64,000 bases of DNA from Chrysophaeum taylorii (lineage: Eukaryota > Sar > Pelagophyceae > Pelagomonadales > Pelagomonadaceae), in NCBI GenBank assembly GCA_029834535.1, contig JAQMWT010000391.1, positions 124,001 through 188,000 of the forward strand, read 5' to 3'. Below, one piece after another: positions 29,823-38,789 of this stretch. Numbering within the stretch: position 1 is the stretch's first letter; each line of letters begins with the position of its first letter. The notes below the pieces were generated by a model. The model was given only the letters and a program-made list of their open reading frames with translations, was not told the DNA's origin and searched no databases. A program made the position numbers and the translations under genes.

Positions 29823-31566
29823 ATGTCTGTGCTCCCTTCAGAAGACCAGGATGACCGCCGAGGTTAGTCGATATATACTAGCGCGAAGGAGTTTGTTTGT
29901 GAGGGCTGTGGTCGAGTTGCTTCGTGAGGAGTCTCGCCAAAGTCTTCTCCCTCGCCAATCTTCGTTATCGCACACGCCTCTGACCTGTATATCGTCAGGT
30001 TCGCCCCAGCAGCAGTATCCTGCTCCACCTCTTCCTCCTCCTCCACCTGACGATAAAAGCCTGGTATCGCTGGCCTCCGTCTCGGCGCCGCCCGCGCCGG
30101 TCTCCCGACCCCAAGGTTCGCGACTCGCCCTCCTTCGGCTGCGTTAGAAGGAATTTGTTCCAGGCGAACCGACGATGCGCACGGAGCTGCCAAAGAAGCA
30201 CACCTCGTCGGCCCACCGGTCGAAAAACAAGAGCCACGACGTGAGAGCCTCCGAAGCGTCGCGTCGACGTGCGCTACGGTCTCAGGCGCCCCAGAGCCGG
30301 TTCAAGGGTGTGTACTATGTGCTCGGCGGGCGGTGGGAGTCGAAGATCACCTTCCAGTCCAAGACGCGCCATATCGGCACCTTCGACACGGAGATCCAAG
30401 CCGCCCTCGCGTGCGTCGTTTCCCAAATTTAACGCGAGCTCGACCGGTCCCGCAGATTCGACGCCAAGGCTCACCACCTCGGTGTCCCGCACCGCAGCAA
30501 CTTCCTCTACGACCGCGAGGGTAACGTTCTCTCGACCGACATCGTCGAGCCCTTCAGGGGTGTGCGCCGGACGCGCGACAAGTGGCGTGCCGTCGGGGCC
30601 GCGCAGGACGGCCAGTCGGTCAACCTCGGAACGTTCGACAGCCGCCGCGAGGCGATGGAGGAGTGCAACCGCTGGGCGGCTGAGACGGCCCGCAAACGGG
30701 TGACGGGGGACGCGCGCGTCGACGACCCATTCTCCTACGGCCCGCGCAACGGCGGTAGCCCGCTCGCGCCGTTCGCGCCCGTGCCTCCCGCCGCCTACGA
30801 TCCAGCCTACTTCTCCGTCGCCCGCCGTCACGGCAACTCGGCCGCTCCCCCGCCCTATCCCCCGCGTATGATGCCGGCCTGGCCGCAGACCGCCGTCTTT
30901 CCTGCCGACCACGACCGGGCCGACCCTTGGGCCGCCCAGCAGCCGCCCGTCCCGCCGGTCCCGCCCGTCCCGCCGCCTCGACACCACGGTCTCCAGCACC
31001 TCGCCGACATCGCCTACGCGCCTGCGCCCATGGCTGCGTCCCCGCTCAGCAAGAAGCGCCGCCCCATCTACCAGATGTACGGCCGCCCCATGCCCTTCCC
31101 GCCGGCCGCGCTCACGCGATCCCAGAGTCCCGCCTCGAGCCGCGGCGCCAGCCGCAGCCCTCCTCGCGCCGACTACTCCGAACACCACGCCGCCGCCGCC
31201 GCCGCCGCCTACTGGGAAGTCCCTGACGACGCCGTTGCCTACGCGGTCCCGCCGGCCCAGCGCCGCCGGATGATGCCGCCCGCGCTGCCGGCCGAGAGCC
31301 GCCTCGTCGTACCCTTTCCCAACAACGCCCGAGCGCCGCCGTACCCGCCCGCTCGCGCCCCCGCCGCGACGCCCGCCGACGTATTGCCGCCTGCCGACGA
31401 CGACGACGACGACGACCTCCACGTTCAGGCCTCGGGTCACCCCCCGGCCGCCTCCCGCAACCGCCACGTTCTCAACGGCCCGACCTTCTATGGCCTCGCC
31501 GACCGCGACGCCGCGCCTCCCGCCGACTACAACGACGAACACCCTCGCGTCGCCGAATATTACTGA
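29823..31566 (+). CDS. AP2/ERF-type transcription factor with two AP2 domains
   Basis: Four-exon model: 29823-29862, 29999-30115, 30164-30410, 30456-31566 (introns 136, 48 and 45 nt, all GT-AG), giving 504 residues. Exon 1 codes MSVLPSEDQDDRR. AP2 domain 1 is RFKGVYYVLGGRWESKITFQ, IGTFDTEIQAALA, then FDAKAHHLG across the 45-nt intron: the join restores the AP2 end (AxAYDxAA...LG), and the intron holds an in-frame TAA, so retention truncates the protein. AP2 domain 2 is PFRGVRRTRDKWRAV and LGTFDSRREAMEECNRWA. The rest is Pro/Ala-rich and disordered. AP2 proteins bind GC-rich promoter elements; plants, apicomplexans and stramenopiles use them. Confidence 0.75.
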
Positions 31567-32859
31567 CCCGTTTACGCCATGAAGCGCGAGACCTCTTTTT
31601 TCCACGACAAGTTTTTTCTCACAATTTCTCTGGAATCCAACCACATGTCCATTGCTTGAACCCTTTTGCTGCATCCCCGTCCCTTATCATTCTGTTGCAC
31701 TCGCGGACGCCAAAAATAAGTGCAACAACCTCAGAAACGAACATCCACACAGAACGCCCCGTCCCCACAACACGCGAGCGAGGCCGCGCCAAACCGCCGC
31801 ATCTCTCGTCACTCCGACTTCTTCTTGCCCCGTCGTGCTTTTTTCGCTTTTTCTGATGCTCCCTCCAGTCGTACCGACGTCGTGGCGACTTGGGCATCGA
31901 GGACTCGCGACCACTCGCCCGAGCCTACGCACCTGCGCGACCTTCTTCTTTCAAGAAACAAACAATGAAAAACACACAACAGTTCTAAAGACCCTCTTAT
32001 CAGACACAAGCACCGCGTCTCCATCCCAACCCAGTCCAATCCAATCACCCCCTGCCGACGAGTGACCCGTCCACCACACCCCCTGTTTGACTTCACAAAG
32101 TGCTGCGTCGTGCTTTTTTGGCTTTTTCCCGATGCTCTCACTCGCGCACCTCTTTGACTCGCCCAAGCCGCCGCACCCCTTCCCCCCAAGCAAGCCCGCG
32201 GGCTTCTTCGCCTAGCCGCGAACGCGCGCCCCATATCACGCCGTCCATTCGGTGTTCAAAATCCGCCCCCGCTTTTTTTTCGACTTCACCACGACGTCAC
32301 ACCTATAAATCGTCGTCGTCAACTTTTTTTCGCTTTTCCCGACGCCGCCCCCTCTCGCTCACACCACCGTGGTCTAGGCGTGGTGCGACATTCTCAACGC
32401 GCTGCCCCAGACTCCGCATCTGCCCCAATCAGCCACGAATCCGACTCGTGAGCACGACGTCCTACGATGCCGGTGGCTTCGCGTTGATTTTCTCACCGAG
32501 GCGTGCCTTTTTCTTTGGCAGCAGAGAAGCCTGCGCGCTGTCGCAAAAAAAAAACTATAGGATTCCCCTGCGATGATCGCGCAAAGAATTCGCCGAATCC
32601 AGGCCTCAGTTCTTCTCCTTCCCTCTGCCACTGCTGCAATCAATTCGGAAATCACATACTGCCTTAGAAATTCCTACCACACATTTTTAGGCTTTTCCAT
32701 GACGCACGCGCCTAGTTGTGGCATTCCGCCGACGATGACAGGATCCTGGCACTTCAACAAGGAGGCGAATCCAACGGCTCAAAGTCTCAACGGACTAATG
32801 TTGAAGGCGTGACGAGAGGCCTGACTGACGATGACGACTCCGACCTTTGGGGAAAGAAA
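31567..32859. repeat. Degenerate dispersed/tandem repeat region
   Basis: No gene supported. A pyrimidine-rich segment (TCGTGCTTTTTT followed by GCTTTTTC.GATGC) recurs at about 31835, 32107, 32328 and, weakly, 32686, each followed by a similar GTGG..GCGAC...CGC.CTCCGC stretch in at least two of them. Spacing is about 220-350 bp, so these are old repeats rather than a recent tandem array. 32716-32859 is the 5' part of an open frame that I exclude from the next gene. Confidence 0.45.
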
Positions 32860-33570
32860 ATGATTGTCGCCTGCTTCGCGACGGCGGCGCTCGCGCTCGT
32901 CAGCGAGTCGGCGCGCGTTTCGAGGCATCGGCCCGTCCTCCGCGCAGAGTCGCTGGCGACCGCCCTGAGTCGCGAGCTGAGCAGGCGGTCAATCTCGCTG
33001 CCGCCGAGCACGCCCTCGCCGCTCCTGCCACCCGACAAGGTGGTCAAGGCGGTGTTCGAGGCCCTGCAGCGACCTGACGTCCCCGAGATGGGCTCGGGCT
33101 TGGACACTGCCTTCGCCTTCTCGGAACCGGACCCAGACGATCACGAGCGTCGCTCCTCGTGGGCGTTTGGCGAGCTGCGCGGGAGGTGCAACTGGGCCTC
33201 CCGCGGCCTCCCGATCCTCGACAACGCCGAGGCCTGTCATATTTTATACGACGACGAGGACGACTGCTCCTCGATCTGCGGTGCGCTGGAGAAAGATCAA
33301 CTCTTTCTCGACAAAGACGACCACACCTCTGAGATTCGCACCTTTTTCTCTACCCTCCTGAACCTCTCCTCTTTCGAGTTCATGGCGCCGCCACGTTGGG
33401 GAGCCGAAGACCTCGTCGAGTTCGACCTCCTCGTGACTACAGATCCGGCCGTTCCCGGCGGCTCCATTAACCTCCAGACCCGCTGTCTCCTCCACAAGGG
33501 CGGCCCCCTCCGCGACATCTGGTTCATCCGAGGCTGCACTCTCGTACGCGAAGCGCCCTTTTCTCCCTAA
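32860..33570 (+). CDS. Probable targeted protein of unknown function
   Basis: Predicted 236 residues from the ATG at 32860 (MIVACFATAALALVSESARV, a signal-peptide-like start). An upstream in-frame ATG (32716) is less likely as it adds a hydrophilic stretch ahead of the hydrophobic segment. The body has many Asp/Glu and Arg with FVEL-like strands (WGAEDLVEFDLLVTTDPAVP) and Cys residues, resembling algal plastid or lumen proteins with a DUF-type fold, but I do not recognise a family. The last residues (EAPFSP and the TAA stop) are part of a repeat unit that continues into the 3' region. Confidence 0.55.
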   Translation: MIVACFATAALALVSESARVSRHRPVLRAESLATALSRELSRRSISLPPSTPSPLLPPDKVVKAVFEALQRPDVPEMGSGLDTAFAFSEPDPDDHERRSSWAFGELRGRCNWASRGLPILDNAEACHILYDDEDDCSSICGALEKDQLFLDKDDHTSEIRTFFSTLLNLSSFEFMAPPRWGAEDLVEFDLLVTTDPAVPGGSINLQTRCLLHKGGPLRDIWFIRGCTLVREAPFSP

Positions 33571-33795
33571 TTGTGTGCATTTTGTGATTTCTTGTTGTTT
33601 TGGCTACTCTAAGGTAAGGTGAGGTGAGCGCGCCCCCCGTAGCTAAGGTGAGCGCGCCCCTAAGTGCGTGCATCTTGCGACTTCATGTTGTTAAAGCTAA
33701 GCTGAGCTAAGCGCGCCCCGCTTTCTCCCTAACTGTGTGCATCTTGCGACTTGGTGTTGTTGTTTAAGCTCAGCTCAGCTCAGCTCAGCGCACCT
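33554..33795 (+). repeat. Three-unit tandem repeat containing the upstream gene's stop codon
   Basis: Units at about 33554-33660, 33661-33719 and 33720-33795. Each has a (C/T)TTTCTCCCTAA or TAAGTG head, GTG(T/C)GTGCAT(T/C)TTG(C/T)GA(T/C)TT, TGTTGTT and an AAGCTnAGCTnAGC tail ending GCGCGCCCC. The first unit begins inside the coding sequence (CCCTTTTCTCCCTAA, where TAA is the stop), so the tail of the gene has been copied downstream. Confidence 0.7.
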
Positions 33796-33855
33796 CCCGA
33801 GATTGGAGTCGATCTGCAGAGATCTCGATGTTGCGGCGACTTGTTGTCAGCGCAA

Positions 33856-35115
33856 TCACGCAACGTCCACGACTGCCGAGGCTCCTCGTAGGTAAAGTCG
33901 CGCACCACCACCACCACCACCACTGTGTGGTCTCCGGCGATGACGACTTCGCGCCGAGACCGAGGTCCTTGGCGCCGCCCCGTTTCGCTCGCGATCGATC
34001 TCTCGGTGGATTTCCAGTACGGCCTGCCATCTCGCTTTCTTTTTTTTGACGACGTCCGCCTTATCGACGAGCCGCTGAGGCGCGCAGTCTGCGGACGGGG
34101 TTGGTGGTGGTGCCTCGTCGATCGCCGCGGCGCTCTGTTGGTGGCGGTTGTGTTTGTGTTGTCTCTTCAGTGCTTGTTCAACGCGCGATGTGCAGTCTTC
34201 TTTCGTGTTATGTGGGTTGCCGGACGGCTTCCAAAACCGACGCGAACGCTTTTTCCTGGCGTCCCCGCTGCGGCGAGATTTTGGCTTCAGGCCCATCATC
34301 GAGCTCGAATCATAGCCCGGGGGAAACTGGAGTCGATGCGCCTGCTGTCTCCGAGGGCGCGTCAGCACCATGACCGGTTCGCTTTCTTTTTCAAGTGGCG
34401 GCGGCGACTGCGGGAAGCACGACGATCGATCCGCGCCACTCGAATCGTCTCCGATCGACAAGCGGCTGCAAAGCGAATCGTGTTCGATGAGCGTCTCGTG
34501 GAGAAAGCTGTCTTCGTTCAAACTAACTGACCCCGTCGACTTGAAGATCCGATTGAACGACCGCAGCCGTTCCCAGTCCTTGGTTTTTCGGCACTCGACG
34601 AATATCTTCCATCGCGACATGATTTGGTGAAAGCAAAGTGATCTCGCGTCGAGCTCTAGCAGCTTGTTTGTGTTCTCGTATGTGATTATGGCTACACTCA
34701 CGCGCCGGTGCTTGCTCAAGAGCGCCGTCTTACGCCGGCCCAGCACAAACTCAAACCACGCGTAGAAGTGCAGCAACGCGCACCGAGCGGACTCCGTCAG
34801 TCGAAGTTCGTAGTAAGTCTTCTCGACGCACGCCGCGATACGTTCTTTGTGCTCTTGCAGAGACCGCTCGGTCGCTTCCACCTGCTTCTCGATCAAGTCC
34901 ATTTCGTTTCGAAACTTCGAAGTTTCATCCCCGGGGATAATTGGTATTTTTTGTCCAGCATCCAACGACTGTTTTCGTCGCCGATAGCTCATTGCGTCCG
35001 TCGACGGCGCTGACTGCAAGATGCGTCTCTCGCTTTTCGGCTTGCTTCGCCTCGGTTGCGCTGAGCAAGGGCGGCACGGAGGGCCTTCCATCATAAGTTC
35101 GGTCGCGCTCACCAA
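33856..35115 (-). CDS. Basic, partly coiled-coil protein, unknown
   Basis: Predicted 419 residues; not recognised. A helical section (about 85-200) has EMDLIEKQVEATERSLQEHK, LRLTESARCALLHFYAWFEF and an Arg/Lys-rich stretch with coiled-coil character, and the C-terminal half is Arg/Ser/His-rich and probably disordered. There is no signal peptide or TM helix. ATGs at 35115 and, in frame, further down (for example the MSYRRRKQ site) are all possible. Codon use is less GC-biased than in the main gene blocks. It is divergent from the transposase-like gene at 35285, with about 170 bp between. Confidence 0.45.
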   Translation of the reverse strand: MVSATELMMEGPPCRPCSAQPRRSKPKSERRILQSAPSTDAMSYRRRKQSLDAGQKIPIIPGDETSKFRNEMDLIEKQVEATERSLQEHKERIAACVEKTYYELRLTESARCALLHFYAWFEFVLGRRKTALLSKHRRVSVAIITYENTNKLLELDARSLCFHQIMSRWKIFVECRKTKDWERLRSFNRIFKSTGSVSLNEDSFLHETLIEHDSLCSRLSIGDDSSGADRSSCFPQSPPPLEKESEPVMVLTRPRRQQAHRLQFPPGYDSSSMMGLKPKSRRSGDARKKRSRRFWKPSGNPHNTKEDCTSRVEQALKRQHKHNRHQQSAAAIDEAPPPTPSADCAPQRLVDKADVVKKKKARWQAVLEIHREIDRERNGAAPRTSVSARSRHRRRPHSGGGGGGARLYLRGASAVVDVA

Positions 35116-35223
35116 GGGCGAGACCCCTCAATCATCAACATCCATGCGATCCTTTCCGATGATACGTATGATACGTCGAGGATTTTGTGGGACGCCTTTT
35201 ATTAGGACACGGTGCGTGACGTT

Positions 35224-35242
35224 TCTAAAGGTCGACTGCTAC
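35224..35242 (+). repeat. TCTAAAGGTCGACTGCTAC motif, copy 1
   Basis: Core (T)AAAGGTCGACT recurs at 37014-37029 and 61558-61580 (plus) and at 62371-62388 and 62419-62438 (minus). In most copies GCTA(AG) and a G-run follow. It may be a transposon end, see findings. Confidence 0.55.
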
Positions 35243-35284
35243 CCAAGAGGGGAGGGTAACTTTTGAAAATATCGGTTTGTTTTT

Positions 35285-37020
35285 TTGGTGCCAACAATGG
35301 AAGGGCGGCAGCCCCTCGGCCACTTGGACTTCAACCAGATCTTTGACGGTCTTGACGTCCGGCAGCAGGGCATGATGCGCGACTTCGTCGCCGCGCTCTG
35401 CGGCGAGAACGGAACGCCACGGCGCGACGTCGCGCCGTCCCGCGAAGAGGACGACAATGACAATGACGACCCGGCGGGGGACGACGATGTGGAGAATAGC
35501 GGAGCTGGATCCAAGCGCCGCCGCAGCAATAGCACCTACACTTCTCGGCGCGTCGCGGCGAAAACCGCCCATGATACTTCCCAAACTTGCGCGCTCGGCA
35601 AAACGATGGATCGCCGCCAGGACCCGTGCGTGCTGGAGCAGGGGCGTGGTCGCTGCCGGAAGCGCGTCAGCGGGGCGACGGCGGCAAACTTGGCGCCCGG
35701 GTCGGAGGACGAGTGCAGCGACTGCAAGGCGCACCTCGAGCTGCTGCTCAAGCTGTGTCATCCCTCGCTGCGGTCCAACACGGCACCCTCCCAGAGGAAA
35801 GGCCACGGCGCCTACAACCTGGCCGAGCTCAAGCCCATCATCGGCGCCCACGCCTTTGACTTGTGTGGAAACTTTCTCGTCCACAGTAAGTGCCTCGCTA
35901 AGGCCTTCGGTGTCTCTTCGTCCTACATCACCGGGTGCCACAAGTATGCCATAGAGTCCCGCCGCCGGCCGCTCCTTCGACGGCCACTCTCCTCGCTCAC
36001 GAAGGACCAACGGGACCGCGTTGTGATCCCCGTCGACCTCGACATGACCCTCAACCAGTATCTCGACACCCTAGCACCAGAAGACGAGGTCCAGCTCACG
36101 CGTGGCGCCTCGGAACACGGTCTCATTGGTAAGCCCTCCAACCGCGCCGCGAAGCAGCAGATGTCTCGCCGCCTCTTCAAGATTTTCGTCCAAGAGAATC
36201 GGTCACCGAGAGGGTGTACCCGTGAGGACGAACACGGGCGGCACCACGGCGCCGAGTTCTACCTGAACACGAAGTTCACAGTCTTGCGGGAGCAGGCGAA
36301 CAGGCGCGCCCAGCCAGCCAAGGACAAGATCTTCACCTCGGCCTTCCTGAAGCACGCCAAGGCCAGTGTCGATGAAGCCAAGGAGTCCACTGACCTGTCG
36401 GTCCGCGCCGAGGCGGAGGCGGCCGACATTCCCAAGTGCCACACGACCATCGAGTCCTGGTTCAAGGCTGACTTCGGCATCGGCAGCCCCCTCGGTCACA
36501 CCATCCTGCACCCTAAGAGGTAGGACGCCTGCCCAGATTGGAAACGCGTGCCGTCGAGATCAACTCTGCCACGCCGACGACGATCAAGACCCACCGAAGT
36601 CTACGTGACTAACTAACTAACTAACTTCAGACCTCTCCCGAGCATGGGAGCCAGGCCGGACCGACAGGTGCCAGTCCGGAATCACGGGCCTGTAGACGAG
36701 GAGCGCCGAAAGGTCGGTCGGCGGAGAGTGACCATCAAGCTTGTCGCCATGCGACGAGGAGACCGCGATGTGACTGACAACCAACTCGTCGATAACCTTC
36801 CGTCTTCGCCCCCCGGCCATACCCACGTATTATATATCTACGTGACCAAGGCACCTAAGTACTACGTGATCGGGGCACTGATTTTTCTCGACGTGAGCTC
36901 AATGCGGACCGGGCCTACTCGGCCGATCTCGCACCCACCCAAGATTCTGCCAAGAAGTACAAGCACCTCGCCAAGGGTCTCCCAACGGACCTCTTAAGCG
37001 TGCTTCAAACAGGTATTTAA
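35285..37020 (+). pseudogene. Decayed transposase-like gene with a nested retroelement
   Basis: Open for 412 codons (35285-36523): CxxC zinc-knuckle segment (DECSDCKAHLELLLKLC), FLVHSKCLAKAFGVSSSYIT, then EHGLIGKPSNRAAKQQM, FVQENRSPRGC and HHGAEFYLNTKFTVLREQ. The open frame ends at a TAG inside HPKR*DACPDW, a position where eukaryotic transposases of this kind read TD-C--C. Coding continues after a one-base shift near 36550 (VEINSATPTTIKTHRSLRD), then across the nested element to DFSRRELNADRAYSADL and KGLPTDLLSVLQTG, with one more in-frame stop, TAA (about 36854). So it is broken by two stops, a frameshift and an insertion. Transposase identity rests on fold-like pattern only. Confidence 0.45.
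36609..36836 (-). mobile_element. (TTAG)n-tailed short retroelement, copy A (5'-truncated)
   Basis: Read on the minus strand it ends in a TTAG run (plus-strand CTAA x4 at 36609-36625). Flanked by a 9-bp target-site duplication TCTACGTGA (36600-36608 and 36837-36845). Over about 200 bp it matches copy C (61626-61986) with one mismatch. A minus-strand 69-codon frame (MGMAGGRRRKVIDELVVSHI...) differs at one residue from that of copy C, but other copies do not keep it, so it may not be a protein. It sits inside the transposase-like gene; insert plus one duplication is 237 nt, a multiple of three. Confidence 0.75.
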
Positions 37021-37123
37021 AGGTCGACTAAATTCGAACTAAATTCAACTAAAGGTTTGACCAAGGGGATAATAATACCCCCCTGGTTTGACTGCTAAAG
37101 CAATAGGAGGGGGGGTGGCAAAA

Positions 37124-37232
37124 CTAACTAACTAACTAAATAACTAACTAACTAAATAACTAACTAACTAATAACTAACTAACTAACTAAATAAATAACG
37201 AACTAACTAACTAACGAACTAACGAACTAACG

Positions 37233-37276
<44 letters not shown>

Positions 37277-37632
37277 TCAGACCTCTCCCAAGCATGGCAG
37301 CCAGGCTGGACCGACAGATGCCGGTCCAGAATCACGGGGTCTGTGGATCAAGACAAGTGGCGCCGAAAGGTGAGTCGTCGGAGAGTGACCATCAGGCTTG
37401 TCGCCATGCGACGCGGAGACCGCGATGTGACTGACAACAAACTCGTCGAAAACGTTCCGTCTGCCCCCCCCCCCGTCCCACTGCGAACGTTCCGGCTACC
37501 AACCGGCCCGCCCGGGAGGCGAACAGGTACCAACCTACGCCGGGAGGGCATCCGCCCTCGCAAGGCCCAGGATTCATGAGGGACCGTCCTCCATCGCAAC
37601 CATGCGGTCAGCGATCAGGGTAAGTCTCCGAA
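37124..37632 (-). mobile_element. (TTAG)n-tailed short retroelement, copy B (longest tail)
   Basis: Reads on the minus strand. Flanked by an 11-bp duplication GGGTGGCAAAA (37113-37123 and 37633-37643). The body (about 37272-37632) matches copies A and C, with more substitutions; the tail is about 150 nt of CTAA repeats on the plus strand with scattered AAAT and CGAA variants, typical of an expanded 3' tail. The 5' end extends about 13 bp beyond that of copy C. Confidence 0.75.
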
Positions 37633-37867
37633 GGGTGGCAAAAACGCACTCCCAATTCGCACCTATACGTGACCCAACAAGCCGCGCCCGTAGCGCGTGC
37701 CACGTCAGCAAATTGGTTTGTCATTTTTTATGCTTTTCTTTCTAGGAATGTACCGAAGTGAACGGACGATGCACCGCTGCAGTCACATGCCCTGGCTCTG
37801 CTGCATCGGCAAGGATCAAGGTTGCTCTTGGACAAGACGAAAGCCAGCTTCGTGCTCTTGAACATGG

Positions 37868-37972
37868 GTTTAGGAGTAAGCTTGTGGTTAGCGAACGTGC
37901 GCTGATCAAAGCAGCTTAGATTGGCGGGGGTGAGAGTGTCGAGCTGAGAGGAGAGTGGGGTGAGTGGGTGTA
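37868..37972 (+). repeat. Dispersed repeat family R, copy 2
   Basis: Core GCAGCTTAGATTGGCGGGGG, TGAGAGTGTCGAGCTGAGAG, GAGAGTGGGGTGAGTGGGTG. Followed by a GC-rich stretch that could pair with GGGCGCCGCC at about 38006. Not linked to a recognisable gene. Confidence 0.6.
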
Positions 37973-38029
37973 AGGGGGGCGGCAAGGCGCTAGCCTAACC
38001 GTCCGGGCGCCGCCTTGAACATGGGTTAG

Positions 38030-38121
38030 CTGACTCCAAACTGCATAAAACTCACCAATCGCGTCTTTTACTTACCTGACTCCAAGCTGCATAAAACTCA
38101 CCAATCGCGTCTTTTACTTAC
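38030..38121 (+). repeat. 46-bp tandem duplication
   Basis: Two adjacent near-identical units (CTGACTCCAAACTGCATAAA, continuing ACTCACCAATCGCGTCTTTT) differ at one site (CCAAACT/CCAAGCT). A third partial unit is not present. Confidence 0.85.
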
Positions 38122-38402
38122 CTCCGCAACAAATACAAATGTACGGGGGAATGGCACAGGGGTACATAAGCCGCGGGCTCACTCTCTCCCTCACGAGACC
38201 GGCATTCCCACGGCTCTCTCCGAATGAACGCATACTACATCGAATTCGACGGAACGGCACCAACAAAGTTGACTTCTCGACATTCCCCTCCCACGCACCC
38301 TGCGACCCTACAAGTTCAAGTAGTACACCTCCCGCTAAAGCCTTACCTCGCTATCTGTTTGCATACTATACGTCTCCAGTATCGGCTTGCGTCGACGTCC
38401 TT

Positions 38403-38510
38403 CCTTCCACTCACCCCAGTTCTCCTTTCCGCTCGACGCTCTGACTCCTCCCAATCTAAGCTGCCTTAATCAGTGCACGCTCCGCCCTATAAACCTTTGA
38501 GTTTACCGTT
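38403..38510 (-). repeat. Dispersed repeat family R, copy 3
   Basis: Matches copy 2 in reverse orientation, about 450 bp away, with more substitutions. Just downstream (38505-38575) is a 33-bp unit (TTTACCGTTCAA.TTTTAAACTG) repeated twice. Confidence 0.55.
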
Positions 38511-38789
38511 CAACTTTTAAACTGCTTACTCCTTTACCGTTCAAATTTTAAACTGTATACTCCTATACCCCTCCAGATAAGCCACGTCTTCCATCACGAG
38601 ACTTTGCTCTCCCGCCGTGGAGAGAGGCGAGACTGTCGCCGTCCGCCCGGACATATTGTTAGTTCGTTAGGGATTTGTTGGTCGAACTCATCTACATACT
38701 TTCCGCCCGCGCATCGCCCAGCCGCACGCTCGGTATCCACCACGAGGAGGCCCTTTACTAAAATATAACACTGCGCTGCGCGCGGACGA

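Larger units (their letters stand above)
37644..38789. other. Repeat-rich intergenic stretch
   Basis: Besides the repeats listed here (R copies 2 and 3, the 46-bp pair, the 33-bp pair), I see no gene. The end lies next to the stop codon of the armadillo gene. Confidence 0.4.

Noticed and set aside
37124-37272. CTAA array as telomeric repeat
   Set aside because: The unit is TTAG, not TTAGGG, and the run is the 3' tail of a retroelement with target-site duplications.
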